Under the pieces are notes generated by a model that saw nothing but the letters and a program-made list of their open reading frames with translations, had not been told where the DNA came from and made no database searches. From Oscarella lobularis (Eukaryota; Porifera; Homoscleromorpha; Homosclerophorida; Oscarellidae): a stretch of DNA of 64,000 nucleotides. The stretch covers positions 744,001-808,000 of the forward strand of contig NC_089175.1 in assembly GCF_947507565.1 (NCBI RefSeq), in the 5' to 3' direction. Of this stretch, positions 44,497 through 58,124 are shown one piece after another (position 1 is the first letter of the stretch; each line of letters starts with the position of its first letter). A program made the translations under genes and the position numbers.

Positions 44497-46154
44497 CTAC
44501 AGGTAAGTTGTCGGCTCGGACGAGACGCCGCCGGTGTAGTACGACGGATTTTCGAATGCTTTTTCCCCACTAGGATCCTTCTTACCTGCAACAGGTTCCG
44601 ATGTTGGAATGCCAGTGTCCGATGGTTTTTCGTAGGACAGTTGATCACCGCTTTTCATCTCACCTTTATCGCCAGTTTCTCCCGCTGCTTTTGACGAATC
44701 CAAATCCTGTGTGCTGACATTCGCGTAAGCCGGACCCTGCGACGACAATTTCTTTTTCTTCGTCACCTCTTCGGGATCTTTCTGCGGAACCTCCACGTAC
44801 GTATTACGCTTCTGACCGCTCGATGCAGAAGGAACATCGCCACCACTCATATCTAAGTAAGAGTCTTTCGATTGAGGCAATAGAGCTTCTTCTTCAAACA
44901 TGGGATCCAATTTGGTGCCAGAAGGAGTGACAGGGCTCATTGGCAGGTAATCCTCTTGAACGGGCGGCGGCTTCGATTGGGTCGGCGTCATATTTAAATA
45001 ACTCGAAGACGTCTTGCTCGGCTCGGCGGCGACTTTCTTCCTAGACACGTACCTTTGATCCAACGCGAGGTCGTAAACCCCTTCGCTCCCATCGTCGCAC
45101 AAATCTCTCATATCTTGCAAAGCGTTGGCCACGTCGCCTGACTGAATTCTTTCGGACGGATTCCTCTCCCAACAGCGAAGCATCAGCTGGAACACGGACC
45201 GGGGACACAGTGGCGGACACTCCAAAGTCAAGCTACCCTGAAGAATGCCGCCGATTACTTGCTCGTTGTCTCGACCGAAATACGGCTGATAGCCAAACGA
45301 GAAGATTTCCCATAAAAGAACGCCTAGTGACCAGACGTCCGATTCGACCGTGTATTTCCCGTCGGTGATCGCTTCCGGTGCCATCCATCGAATCGGCAAC
45401 GTGCCGCCTCTGCGACGATAATACTCTTCTTGATACACGTCTCTTGCCATACCAAAGTCGGAGATTTTTACCGACAATTGTTTGTCGTTTTCGCCGACGA
45501 GACAGTTTCGCGCCGCGATGTCGCGATGAACGAACTTGCGCGATGCGAGATAGGCGACGCCGGATGCCGCCCTAGCGGCGACGTCGACCAGTTGCGCGAT
45601 CGAGAGAAGAGGACGCGGATGCATTTCGTTGGGACGAGCTTTTCGAATGTAGTCCTTCAAATCGCCGTGTTTCATCAGTTCCGTGATGAGATAGAGTGGT
45701 TCGTCGCGCGTGCAGATTCCCAGAAGACGGACGATGTTCGGATGATCGAAGTCCATCATGATTTCCATTTCCTTTCGGAAATCTTCGGCCGTTTCCTGCG
45801 ACGATCCTCGCTTCATCGTCTTTACGGCGACTCGCGTTTTTTCTTCGCCTTTGACGATTCCCGTGGCCCAGGCGGAGTAGACTTTTCCGAATTGACCTTC
45901 GCCGAGTTCGTCTTCGATTTTGAGACGGTCCTTGCTGAATTGGAATTCGTCGTACGTTGGCCACGTCAAGAGCCAGTGAGCTCCTCCGTGGGCGTCGTAC
46001 AAGCTTCGGCGTTTCTGTAAGTCCTCCATCTCCATGATTTCTAATTTTGCCTGACGACGTCTCTTTCGCACGCAAATTACAACGATCACGAGTACGATTA
46101 GTACCAGTACAGCTATGGAAACAGCTATAGCAATGATCATTGTCATGTCAGTCC
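44497..46154 (-). other. Gene E last exon: TM helix, tyrosine kinase, full signalling tail
   Basis: The kinase has GEGQFGKV, VAVK, HRDIAARN, DFGMARDVY and YYRRRGG, all intact. The tail has YLNM, YLPM and YLDM (YxxM, the PI3-kinase p85 SH2 type), YANV (YxNx, Grb2 type) and ENPSY (NPxY, PTB type). The kinase and these motifs together imply a signalling receptor of the insulin-receptor/Trk style. Motif roles come from known families, not from data on this protein. Confidence 0.93.
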
Positions 46155-49100
46155 CTAAACGATGATAAATAAAAAGCGAGAAAGAAACAACGTTGTACAT
46201 CTTTTACCGTCGTTTGATCCAGGCGGGTTAATTGGCGTTGGAAGTAGGAATTGGCAAGGATTGCTGCTCGGACCGACGGTCGTTTGGCCGCAATCGGCGC
46301 GACTTTCAGCTTCCATAGTTACCGTGTACCACTGGTCGAAGACAATCGTAGACTCATCGACCTCCAAGGTATCTGAACCTCCGATCGATTGCCCGACGTA
46401 CTTAGTATCACTAAAGACTTGCCCAATGCCCGTTTCGTTTCCTTTGAACAAATTGACACGGTATCCTTGTCGTTCACCACGCCAGTCCGGCATAGAAACG
46501 TCCGTGTAATTTAATCGAATCGCCTTCACTTTGTCTTGATCTCCTCCCTGAAGAGCTTCGCAAGTGTGAATCACAGCCGCAGACTGGGGAGCTGGAAAGA
46601 CATTAAATAACGTACAGTACCTAATTGTCATATGAGCACATGCATACCTGCTGCGCAAGTTGAAACGTTTCGAGTTCCAAATGCACCCGCTCCCCGCCCC
46701 GAGTGCGCTCGAATACGTACGGTATAGCGATGGTAAGGTTTGAGACCAAAGAATTCCGCTTCACCAGTCACGTTCGAAGTATTGTATACGTGACCTTGAC
46801 CAGACGATATATTAGCTTCCACTTGAAATAGAATTCCATTCGGCTCGACTGCCCACTCTAGTTTTACCCACGTCGAATTCCTGCTAACCATGTCAATGTT
46901 TGGTTTATTAGGCACTGGAAAAAGAAGACGATAATTAATTAAATGAATGTAATAAATACTCATTGCAACAAACCTCCTTCACCGGTTCTGTTTCTTCCAG
47001 AAGCGAAAGGACCTTGACCATCGACACTACACGTTTCTGCCGCGATTTCTACGCGATACATGGTGTACGGCGTTAGTTCAGTAAGCAGCGCTTCGTGATC
47101 TCCAGCGTCAAAGTCTGTTTTAGACGGTTTGCTATCGGGACTGTTGAGCGGCCAGTACTGCGCGACGAAGCCGCACAAGACGCCGTTCAGGTCAGATTCC
47201 AAAGGCGAAATCCAACTCAGAAAAAGCGTCGAACTTTCGTTTGTTTGGCTAACAGTGAAATTTCGCGGCGCGGACGACGGAGCTAATAATCATTATATTA
47301 CAATCACAAAATGAGAAGAAACGTCGAAAACTACGATTACCAGATGGAGGCGTCTGAAAATATAGAGGATCAGAGACGTCTCCGAGCGATCCGTCCGCGT
47401 AACCGGCAACCAGCGTGGCCGAGAAAAGCGTATGCGGCATCAATCTTTCCACACCTTCACTCGTCTCATTGGCATTGATAACTCGCCTAATCAACGGAAT
47501 AGATCCATCTATTCGAACAGTGAGTGTATAGTTCAGCAGATTCGGGTGTAACGGTCGCTCCCAATTCAAAGTCACCGACGTCGACGTAAGATCCCAATGA
47601 GTGACGTTGCGCGGTGTCCTATCATCGGGATCTACAAATTTCGTGAACATTAGGATCGGCTTGCTGCCGGCTCCCTCTCCTGAGATCGTCTTTGCTCGAA
47701 TAATGACAGAGTACTGTGCCGGATATTCGAGTCCTTCTACTTCTTGAAATCGTGCCGTTGGATTGTTCTGGTGAATGATTGTGAATGTTTTTGGTGTTCC
47801 TGTTGCGTTTGCCCACTGCGTGGTGATCTCGTACTCGGTGATAATGCCGTTGGGTTTCTTCGGCGGAGACCACGAGACGAGTAGACTCGCTCGTCTCGTC
47901 GCATCGACCCGAACGGCATCAGGTGGACCCGGCTCTAAAACCCCCCAAATCAAATCGAGAATAATAAAGATCGTTATTAATTCTTACTTCCTTGATTGGT
48001 GCGGATGACAAGTAAGTCTGACGTAGGACCTTGGTGATCGTAGAGAATGTTGAAGGCTCGCATGGACAACTGATATTCCGTGTATCCCGTCAAATCGGCG
48101 ACTCTCCATCGAAAGAATCGGCCATCCGGCACGCCGAGTTTGTCCGGACGCAGATCCACGTTTGTTGTCCATCCCGTTGCCGTTTCTGTAATGCGATACG
48201 AATAAGCGATCCGACCGTTTGGAAATCTAGGCGGCTCCCATTCGAGAAGGACGGAGGATGCGCCGACGTTGGGAATTCGAAACGATCCAAGAGGACCAGG
48301 AGCTGCGTGACAAAAAAAATAATAATAATCGTACATTCATCTTCTATACACGTACTTCCTTCGAGTGTATAGGCAAATGTGACGGCACTTGCATTTCCAC
48401 CTTCGGCCTTCACTTCAATCCGATAGTAAGTGTACGGAGACAAACGATCGAGTACGTAAGACTCATCTCTCGTCGTCACGTTTTGCTTCTCTCCTTTCTG
48501 ATCATCTGCGCTGTAAACTAGTACGTAGCGCGAGATTTTGCCAGCGGACGGAGCTAGCCACGACACTGAGATGCTTTCCGGTGTACCTGACCTTGCTGTC
48601 AGTCCTCGTGGAGCTCCAGGAACTAAAAATAAAGAACAATCAAATAATGAAAAGCAATACAAATTCTTTACTAACTTTGCTTCAGAGTCACGACGTGAGC
48701 GAGAGCGGTCTTCTCGCCTAGTCCCTGCGACGTTCGTGCTCGCATGTAGATCGAATAGTTCGTTCCTTCCGTAAGGTTTGTTATGATGATGTTACTTTCG
48801 TCTCTTTGAACCGTGAAGTTGGCAACAGAGACCAACGACGTCAAATCGCGCCGACGACGATTTGACGACGAAAATACGAAAATGCGATAGTCCAAAATCT
48901 CGCCGCGAGGTTCCGACGGTGCCGTCCAGCTCAGAGAGATCGCCGTCGAGCTCACAGGATCAGCCCGTCCCAATGAAGGAGGACCAGGAACTACACGAAG
49001 AAATAAAGCCACCATAATTCAAAACTATTACCGTACACCTTACCGTCTTCACTCGTCCGCACTGTGAGATCGTCGCTGACCGGTCCGAGGCCCTTGTTCG

Positions 49101-52100
49101 TTCTACCGCTCACTTTGACGATATAAAACGTGTACGGTAGAAGGCCGCTAAGCGTAGCCGACGTCTCTGTTCCGCGCACTGTTACTGTTTTCTCCGCTTC
49201 GCCGCCCTTCTGAGCGACGTACGTGACGACGTAGTCGCGAAGAATACCGTTGCGACTACCACTAGGTATCGCTTCCCAAGAAATCCTTACGCTGCTTTTT
49301 GTGGCGCGAGCCAGAGAAACGTTTGCTGGTGGCTCATCGGGAACTGTGAACAAATGGCAAATTCAGAAAAATCATTAGATATTTGCTTTTTTTACCGTCT
49401 TCCGGAGTGGTGAATTCGTAGGGGTCTGACGGTGGCCCGAAGCCAATCGTCGTTGCCGCGCCAACTCGTATTCGATACTTTCGTCCAGAGAACAGATTTC
49501 TCACTGTTGCGTTCGTCTGCGATGCGACGGTGGCGATTTCGGCTTGTGCCAAAACCCACTGACCTAAACCGTCTTCGATCTCGACCGCTACTTTGTAGTT
49601 CGTGATTTTGCCGTTTCGTTCAAACAGATTAGGTGGTTTCCATACGACAAGAGCTTCTTTATTAGGTAGAGTCGTAACCGCAATATCGATAGGACTCCCG
49701 TCCGGACCTACAAGAAAAATCACCGACAGTTTGTACAAGTAATTCCTTTCTAAATGCACTTACTGTCTTCTTGCGTCTTTGCCTCGTCAGCTGCACTCAA
49801 GCCAGAGTTATCTCCGTCAAACGCTTCAATTTGGACTCGATAATTAGTCACGGGCTTTAAATTTTCAACCTCTGCTTCACGTTGCGATCCGTCAACGCTC
49901 ACTTCCAAACAAGTGACACATTTTCCTGTAATTAAATCTTTTCGGCAGGCAATCACAAGAAATCTCGTCGGAGAGCCGCCTAGAGACCACGTAACCTTCA
50001 TCGTTCTGCTGGCTGGTGTCAAGCTTTTGAGTGTGGGAGATATTCCCGCTTTCTTTGGTGGAGGATTTTCGTTCTCCCACGGTGTGGATGTCAATCCAGA
50101 TCGACTATTGGCCCGAATCGATAAGTAGGACCTGTTGCTATTCAAAAGCGTTTCCAATCCTTGAAGCCCAGACGTGAACGTTTTCAAAACGCACACACCG
50201 TCAGTAGCGCAATAGCAAGACTCGTCGCGATCGAGACATTGAGACTAGACAATCAGAAAGCCAAAGATCACAGATCACTTATGGGTGTCTAATTTTTTAA
50301 CGCTGCATACCTGAATTTGCGAAGTAATTGTACCGCGTCCTTCGCTCGTCGCCGAACTCTTTGTCTTTGAGATAGTCCACTCGATCGTTTCAATTCCGCT
50401 CTCTTTGTCCATTGCCCTCAGTTCGAGAGTGAACACCGATCCAATTCGGCCTTCCGAGCAAAGATCTAAATCTCTGATAGGACTCTGCTCGCGTTTCCAC
50501 ACGATAACGTCGGTGATTGACGGTGGAGTGAAGTCTGTGTAAACCAAAGCTGAACTGAACGCCTGGTGCCCAAAAATATCTTTGGCCGTCATCTCGACTT
50601 CGTACGTTTCGCCCGATTCAAAGGGCTTCGGATGACGATAGACCCAATTCTGTTCTAGAGCCGTGAAATTCTGAGATGCGATCAGCCGCTTGTAGGTAGC
50701 GTTCTTCTGATAAAGCGACAGTCCGAAAGACATGATTCCCGAGTTATTGAACGTTTGGATGCCGGAAAACGACAGTGGCGGCGTGACGACGTCGTATCCA
50801 AACTGAGGTCGTTCAATAGGAAATAGCAGTGACGGATTTTTCTTGATGTACGTGTTGTAGAAATGGTTTTCCCAGCTAACACTAAGATCTTGCCGACGTT
50901 GATCTGTTTGCCAGTTTTTGTATTTGGCCGATGTGAACTGAAGCTTGTGACGAGTTAATAAGGCAACCGAGGAACCTTCCACTGTGTCTACCAAGATAAG
51001 ACTTCGAACGATTGAGGTGTGGGAACCGTGAGCGACCGTCAATTCAAGCAGATTCATTCCCGAGAAAGGATGAATGAAAATGGGATAACGAACGGGTTGA
51101 TGATCGATTCGGTGAGACTGACTAAATCGAGGCGGCATCACGAGGAAGCTGTCTCGACGCACGAGAATATAGACTTTCCACGTGTACGTTAGTGGACACG
51201 TGAAGAAGCACGTCCAACCGTTCCAATACACGCTGACGTGATCTCGAAGAGCGCTGTCACCGGAGACGATCGTCGCGCTGACGTGAAGGCGAGCTGGCGG
51301 TCGCGATGGTAGAGCCACGTCGTTGCACTGATTTGGCCATCTTCGAGGAGGATCGAGGCAGTTAAACGGAGTGTTGTCAATTGTTTCTATAGAAATAAAA
51401 CTGTTTGATTTTTGCAATTGTCACTACAACTCGTACCGAGACATTCGGTGATATTTGCGAATGGCTTTTGTGATAGAATGCACGTGTCGCACTTCTGTCC
51501 ATCGGCGCCGTCGCGGCACAAACATTGGCTCGTTGTCAGGTCACAACTTTCGCTCACCGAACCCGGTAAATAACATTCGCAAACTGAAAACATTTTAATT
51601 TAGCTGCGTGTAACGATAAGAGACGTTTTACCTCTAGTTGTCCGCGCTTTGACAACGGGAGTAAGTGGACCTCCTCCCGCACCCGTGAATGCCTGCATCC
51701 ACACTGAATACTCGCCAAAAGACTCCAAGTTTGACAAAGTGTAATTCTACAACACGGTTTAGATTGCGATTAGTAGTTGAGAATTAGCCGTACTGTAGAA
51801 CTTGGAGATACAGCCACGGATTGGACATCACTTGGCGAGGCTGGCCCGTTCTCTCTTTGATAGTAAATGACGTACTTCTCCAACAGTCCGTTGATCAGAG
51901 TACACAGCAGTTCGATCCAAGATATTAGAAGCTCCTTTCTTCCAACGGTTCCAACAACGGACAATTTCCGAGGAACGCCAGTTGGTCCTTATTGATTAGA
52001 ACATAAGCATTAGTAATAACAAATCATAGTTCGCCTTACTGTCTTCTGCTGTCAAGACGATATTTGTATTCCAATCGCTGTAGTACTTTCTTCCTCCTGG

Positions 52101-55100
52101 TCCATCCTGAGATACTGCTTGAACAATAACGTCGTACCATGAGTAACTAGAAAACAAGTCCTTCCTAAGAGCATCAAGGGGAGGAGGTAATTAAAGATCA
52201 GAACCTTGTCAAGTTGGTTATCACAAACTCAGTTCCGTTTTTCAAAAAATCCACGTCATGATTATCGCAGCCACACATCATTTGACTATGTGCTTCTAGT
52301 CCAAAACTGTTAGTGTAGCCGTCGGAAGAACAATACAAACGCATAAATATTCCCGCAAACAATCCATTGACATCCCTTGGAGGTGGGTTAGACCAAATCA
52401 CTTTGAGATCAGTCCGACCATCACTGCTGGAATTTGAACTGATGTTCTGGATAGAAAGAATTACCGGACTTGCAGGACTAGCTAGAACATCTCAATCTAA
52501 TTTTGATAGACAAAGAGACATTTCTTACAAACCTGCGAAAGTTCTTGCAGAAAGAATTGCAGAGAAAGGACCAGGACCAACGCTAGTATAGGCCCGAACT
52601 TTGACGTCATAAACTACGTACTCTTCTAGGCCCGCTATAGTCAAATAAATAGCGTTTCCGCTGACATTGACAGAATGCGGATCAGTATCAAATTCGTCCC
52701 CTACGTAGTTAATTTCGTAAGCAGTGATCACCCCATTCCGATTGGCGACGGGGAGAGGCACCCAAAAAAAGACAAGATAAGCCGGTCTGCAGCCGAGACA
52801 GCCCCGGCGAAGTGAACCAAGACTCGGTGCTTTAGGAACTACGAGAAGGTCAATCATGAAAGAGCAAATGTGAATTATCTATCTGACCGTCCTCTTTTGT
52901 CCGAACTCTCAGAGGAGGATCCGGTCCTTCGGGACTCAAGCCTCCTCCGGTAGCCGCATCCATGGTGATCGTGTAGTTGGTATAAGGACGAAGACCTGTC
53001 AGCGTTGCGTTGTGCGCATCGACGTCGTCAACGTCGTATTGTCTTCGCAGCGACTCCCCGTCAGCCCGATAATATATATTGTAACCGTTCAAAATACCCA
53101 AAATGCCGGAGTCGCCTGATGCGCCGAAATCGCCAGAAATGGACCACTTCACCAGAATGGCGGTAGAAGATAAGACGATGGCGGCAATATTTCGAGGCGC
53201 AAACTCGGGTGCTAAAATAAAATCTTCTGATTACGGACAAATATATTGAACGAGAGAATAACGCTTACGAGCCTCATCCGTTTGAAATTTCACCGTTTCG
53301 TTGCTCGGAGGCCCTTCTCCCTCCGTGTTGATTACAAACACTCGTACGTCGTATTCGCGATGCGGGAGCAGATTCGTGAAATTCAACCGCGTTCCATTGT
53401 CGCCGACGTGTTTGATAAAAGTCCTATTATTCGCCTCGTCTGTAAGTTCGACTTTATAGTCGGTCAGAATGCCATTGATCCCGTCGGGATCCGGCTCGTC
53501 CCATTCAATCACGGCGAACGTCTGACCAACGAGAAGCACTCGGACGATTCGAGCAGGCGTTGAAGGATCTGACAAAATATGATTTTTCTATGTATGGAAA
53601 ACGAAAATTGATCTATTCGTACGTGACGGTTTCGTTCTGACGATCACGGTCTGGGAGAAATTACTCCATTCGAGGTTTTCTAATCCCGTTACTTTGATTG
53701 CTACAGAGAACGCGTAGCGTCTGAATGGCTTTAGATTTTCTATCGTTGTCTGGAGTGCTCTTCTGTTGGCAAGAAAAATGCTTCCATTTGAAAATATGCC
53801 GTCTATTGAACTATAGACAACATTATAGCCGTCGAGAAAGTCGTCACTTGGCCGTGTCAGAGGAAGATCCCAGGTCACATAGACGGAAAATGGGCTCACG
53901 GTGACAGCAGTTACGTTGATTGGAGGAAAAAGAACTAGATAATTAATGAGTCATTCTTGCTGATTTGAAAAACGTCGTTCTTACGTCCGTCTGTTCGATT
54001 TTGAACGACTTCCGTGAGAGGCCCACCACCGGCGCCTGTAAATGCTTGCATCCACACTGAGTACTCGGTGAAGAACTCCAAGTTCAAGAGAGTGTAGTTC
54101 TGTAAAAGTAACCAGGTTGTAACAAAAATATAGCATTCCAAATTATTCATACATTTGACGAAGGAGAAATCGAGATGGAGACGTTCGAAGACATGTCTTC
54201 CCGTTGATAATAAATTACATACTTCTGCAATATGCCGTGAACTTCCTTACACGGCAATTCATTCCACGTTATGAATAGCTCCCCTGTTCCGGGTGATTTA
54301 GCAACTAACAGGTTTTGAGGAACGCTACCTGGCCCTTTAGAAAAAACATTTATGTGTAATAACCTTATTCATTAGAACTCACTGTCTTCAGGGGTTAAGA
54401 CAGTGTTCGTTTCCCAATCGCTCCGCATCGTTTGTCCGGTTGGCCCAGTTCTCGTTATCGTCCACGCCGTAATTTCATACCACGAGTAGCTAGAGAACGA
54501 GTCAGATTAACATCAAGATGGTGGTGCGTATTAGAACCTTTTTAAGTTTATCACAAGCTCTGTTCCGTTTGTTACCAAATCATGTTCGTAATCCGAATCA
54601 CAAGCACAGTTTGCTTGATACCAATCATGACCATACGACCCGTGAGAACAGAAGTAGCGGATTTCTATTCCAACAAAGAATCCATTGACGTCCTTTGGAG
54701 AAAGAACCCAAGACAATTTGAGACCAGCCAGACCATCTATGATGGAATTTGAAGTAAGGTTTTGAAAGGACACCAATGGAGATTTAGAGGGAGCTAAACG
54801 TTCTTTAATTAATAATCTATTGTTTCTTGGACCGTTTACTGTACTAACCTGCATACGTTCTAACAGACTGAACCAAAGAGAAAGAACTAGGACCGACGTA
54901 GGTAAAAGCCCGGATCCTGACGTCATAAACTACGTACTCTTCCAGTCCAGTCAGGTTTAATGACAGAACGTCTCCGCTCACATTAGCTATATGATTTTCC
55001 GTATCAAACTCTTCTCCAATGTAGTAAATTTCATAAAGAATGATAATTCCGTTGCGATCTTCCGCAGGAGGAGGGTCCCACTCAACACGAAGTTTGCTCA

Positions 55101-57052
55101 GACCACAGTTTTGTTCCACGTTAAAACAAGGATCAATAGGGGTGACTGCTATATTAGTTGGCGGTTGACTAGGCACTGTAAAAAAACAATAAGCATAAAT
55201 CAAAAAGAAAGAAGCATTCTAACCGTCTTCGTCCGTGGTCACGCTTATCGGCAAACTTTCCGGACCAATAGCCACGGTAAAAGCACTGACGCTGACGCTG
55301 TAAGGAGTGAACTCATTTAATCCGGTAAGAGCAAGAGAGAGCATTCCACCGGGAACCAGCTGTGAACGATTAGTCATGACCGTAGAATACACGACCGTGT
55401 AGTACACAATGATGCCATTGCGATGGCTATCAGGAGGCGGATCCCACGATACAAACAAACTAGTCGAATTCAAGACAAGAACAGAGACATTCTGAGGAGG
55501 AGCACTTGGAGCTGAACAAAAAATAGTTCACCAATTACGCACTGGAATCATTTCATTTCTTCTACCTGTCTGTTCTGTATAGGCGCTGCTGCAGCTGGAC
55601 GAACCTTCTCCTGCACTCGTCCTCGCAAAGACAAAGACGTGATACAGCGTAAAAGCACGCAGTTCTTCAAACATGACAAACGTAGTCGTTCCGTCAGTGA
55701 CGTTGCTATGACACAATTCCAAATCACAAGCCAATACCCTGTAACCAACTATGACTCCATTGGGCTTCATAGGAGGCTTCCAAGACACCAACAAAGCAAA
55801 TGAACCGTTCGTCATAGCCGTTACATTGACCGGAACGTCCGGCACTAAATAGGAACATTTATTTTTGACGTCACCACCATATATAGAAGAACTCACAGCC
55901 CTTCGCGCTGTTTATTTTCAAGGGAGGACTAGGCCCTTCAGGTCCTTCTCCTGCACTCGTTCGAGCTGCTATAGTTATGTTATAGTCTTCAAAAGGTTCA
56001 ACAGACAAGATGTATTCGGTTTCGTTGACGTATAACACCGACGCATTCGTCTCGTCAATTCGCTGATAGTAGATGGTGTAGCCAATGAGAATGCCGTTGA
56101 CGTCGGAAAACGGAGGCGGCTCCCAGGTGAGAAGAACCGACGAGACAGACGAATTGAATTCGATGACCACGCCGCTAACGTTGCGCGGAGGAGCAGTGGG
56201 AGCTAGAGAGAAAAACGCAATTTAGGAATGGCATCGATTAATTGAACCGTCACCACCTCGTTCCGCAGGCGGAGAACTTTCACTGAACAACGTTGGCTGC
56301 GTTGCAGTTGTGTTTGGCACCGACATTGGCGTTGGTGGTACTGGTGGCTCTGGTGGTGGTGGTGGTGGTGGCGGCGTTGCAGTTGTGTTTGACACCGACA
56401 TTGGCGTTGGTGGTACTGGTGGTTCTGGTGGTGGTGGTGGTGGCGGCGTTGCAGTTGTGTTTGGCACTGACACTGGCGATGGTGGTACTGGTGGCTCTGG
56501 TGGTGGTGGTGGTGGTGGCGTTGCAGTTGTGTTTGGCACTGACATTGGCGTTGGTGGTACTGGTGGCTCTGGTGGTGGTGGTGGTGGTGGTGGCGGCGTT
56601 GCAGTTGTGTTTGACACCGACATTGGCGTTGGTGGTACTGGTGGTTCTGGTGGTGGTGGTGGTGGCGGCGTTGCAGTTGTGTTTGGCACTGACACTGGCG
56701 ATGGTGGTACTGGTGGCTCTGGTGGTGGTGGTGGTGGTGGCGTTGCAGTTGTGTTTGGCACTGACACTGGCGATGGTGGTACTGGTGGCTCTGGTGGTGG
56801 TGGTGGTGGCGGCGTTGCAGTTGTGGTTGGCACAGACGTTGTTGTCTGCGAAGCCGTTGACCAAAGCAGAAACTTGAAGACCAGAACGACGCGCAAATCC
56901 GTTCGACCTACAGTACAAAACAACGTTCTGCGCGTGTCCGGCTGCTGGTCACGTGTATGGCTTTGTTCCGTTTTCCTGGCCACCAGGGAGGCCACCAGTA
57001 TGCGGAAACAGGACCTTCGCGTGTTCTCACCTTCGATGATCTGTTTGACCAT
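44497..57052 (-). CDS. Gene E: FN3-rich receptor tyrosine kinase, full length
   Basis: 31 exons (5' to 3'): 57031-57052, 56257-56907, 55897-56202, 55566-55844, 55224-55511, 54849-55175, 54538-54793, 54383-54489, 54153-54334, 53985-54099, 53623-53934, 53269-53568, 52888-53211, 52533-52838, 52205-52481, 52040-52146, 51794-51987, 51632-51746, 51437-51583, 50311-51386, 49764-50244, 49396-49707, 49044-49343, 48676-48990, 48356-48622, 47988-48302, 47341-47934, 46974-47282, 46648-46914, 46208-46591, 44497-46154. The protein has 3,630 aa: signal peptide, Pro-rich repeat stalk, 22 FN3 domains, one EGF unit, the large exon, TM helix, kinase and full tail. It has a single FN3x4-EGF cassette, against three in B. 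All reading frames are open, and it is the most complete copy in the window. Confidence 0.87.
50311..51386 (-). other. Large unrecognised ectodomain exon (gene E)
   Basis: 1,076 bases, phase 1 to phase 0, very similar to that of B and D. Found only once per gene, it sits between the EGF unit and the membrane-proximal FN3 run. Confidence 0.75.
51437..51583 (-). other. Laminin-type EGF-like exon of gene E
   Basis: Eight cysteines, 147 bases, CRDGADGQKC type. It is the only EGF unit in this gene. Confidence 0.84.
56257..56907 (-). other. Gene E exon 2: signal peptide and Pro-rich repeat stalk
   Basis: After the signal core (LRVVLVFKFLLW) the exon encodes seven tandem Pro-rich units of 24-26 residues, then TLFSESSPPAERG. 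Being N-terminal and extracellular, the stalk is probably an extended polyproline rod. Each unit carries an N-T-T glycosylation site. Confidence 0.8.
56312..56824 (-). repeat. Coding minisatellite, 7 units of 72-78 bases
   Basis: The unit encodes TTAT, P7-9, EPPVPP, then SPVSVPN or TPMSVSN/TPMSVPN. Units 2-4 and 5-7 follow the same order of variants, so a three-unit block was duplicated. Poly-Pro length varies (7, 8 or 9), as expected for an unstable tract. The complementary strand is open for 249 codons as Gly-rich sequence, a shadow. Confidence 0.9.
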
Positions 57053-57060
57053 GACTTGAT

Positions 57061-57095
57061 TCGCACGACGTACAGTAGAACGAGTCACGGTAGTC
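57061..57095 (-). promoter_or_regulatory. Conserved block upstream of gene E
   Basis: Forward reading gtacagtagaacgagtcacg, just 5' of the ATG at 57052. Downstream of it, cacctcagttg is duplicated here (57106-57126) but single upstream of B. Confidence 0.4.
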
Positions 57096-57417
57096 AAGCT
57101 CGCTTGCACCTCAGTTGCACCTCAGTTGCTCGTTCCTGATCGGGCGAGACAAGCGGGGGCTGACTAGAGATGAAAACCCGACGACTGTAGGTGCGGACAA
57201 GGGCTTTCGGCAACGATGCGCAATATCTGAGCCTGATAGCAGGAGATCGATTCCACGTACGTCTACGCGGTTCGGGGGGGTATGACCAGCAAACGTCTCT
57301 GATTCTCTAATTGAATGAAAGGCTAGGCACACAAATAGCTGTTATAAAACAGACATGTCTGCACGTAAGGGGCGCTTTCGAGTCAAAGCTTTCCCATGAG
57401 GAGAATCGACCGTGCGA

Positions 57418-57444
57418 CCATAGATAAAATAGAGAGATCTATGG
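57418..57444. repeat. Short inverted repeat, copy 2
   Basis: Same arms and loop as 26156-26182. Confidence 0.55.
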
Positions 57445-58124
57445 TACGTGCGACATCACATTCCTGTGAAAAAGCCGCGCGCCATTTACCACGCCAGGTC
57501 TTCCGCAAACACAGCTTATTTACTAAGAAAACAGCGTGCTTCGAAAAACGGAGTCGCGCACCGATCGGTTCCATTTTGCCGTCAGTATCTATCTAGCTAC
57601 AACGAGACGCTTCGGGTTCGACCATCTGAATAACGACTAGTCTTAGACACAAATTTCCTGTTGCAGGGCTCATCACATGATGGATTGAAGCTATTCTTCC
57701 ACTTACCGCGCTAACGGGGGGAGATTAATTAATTGCTAACGAAAAAGACGGGGAGGGGGACGGGGTCAAATGCATGCCAATTTACTGTAAAAGAGAGTCG
57801 GAGACCCAAATCGCCTTGATACAATCTATAATATTCACGTCGGCGGGAACAATGACCCCACTCGGCCCCCACCCCTTGAATAGGGATGAATCGGTCGCAG
57901 TGGAGATGCCAGTGAGTAAGGTATAGTCTATCATATTCGCCGCCTCTCATTCCCATGAAACCGTTCCGTACTGTACGGACTGCCAACGCCCGTCCCATGG
58001 CTTGGCCATACGCGAGGCGGAGGATAATGGCCATGGCAACTTCGTTTCTTTTCCAAACATAATCTGAATTCCTAGCAGACAAGAAGAGATGAAAGTGCCG
58101 CTAATTCGATGACGACGTAAGTAC

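Noticed and set aside
45572-46075. Second minus-strand frame, Arg/Ser-rich, inside the kinase exons (also 59787-60629)
   Set aside because: An out-of-frame reading of conserved kinase codons with no motif or signal of its own.
56310-57059. Long forward-strand Gly-rich open frame
   Set aside because: It is the complement of the Pro-rich repeat of gene E; CCN codons give open GGN frames opposite. No splice or start context supports it.
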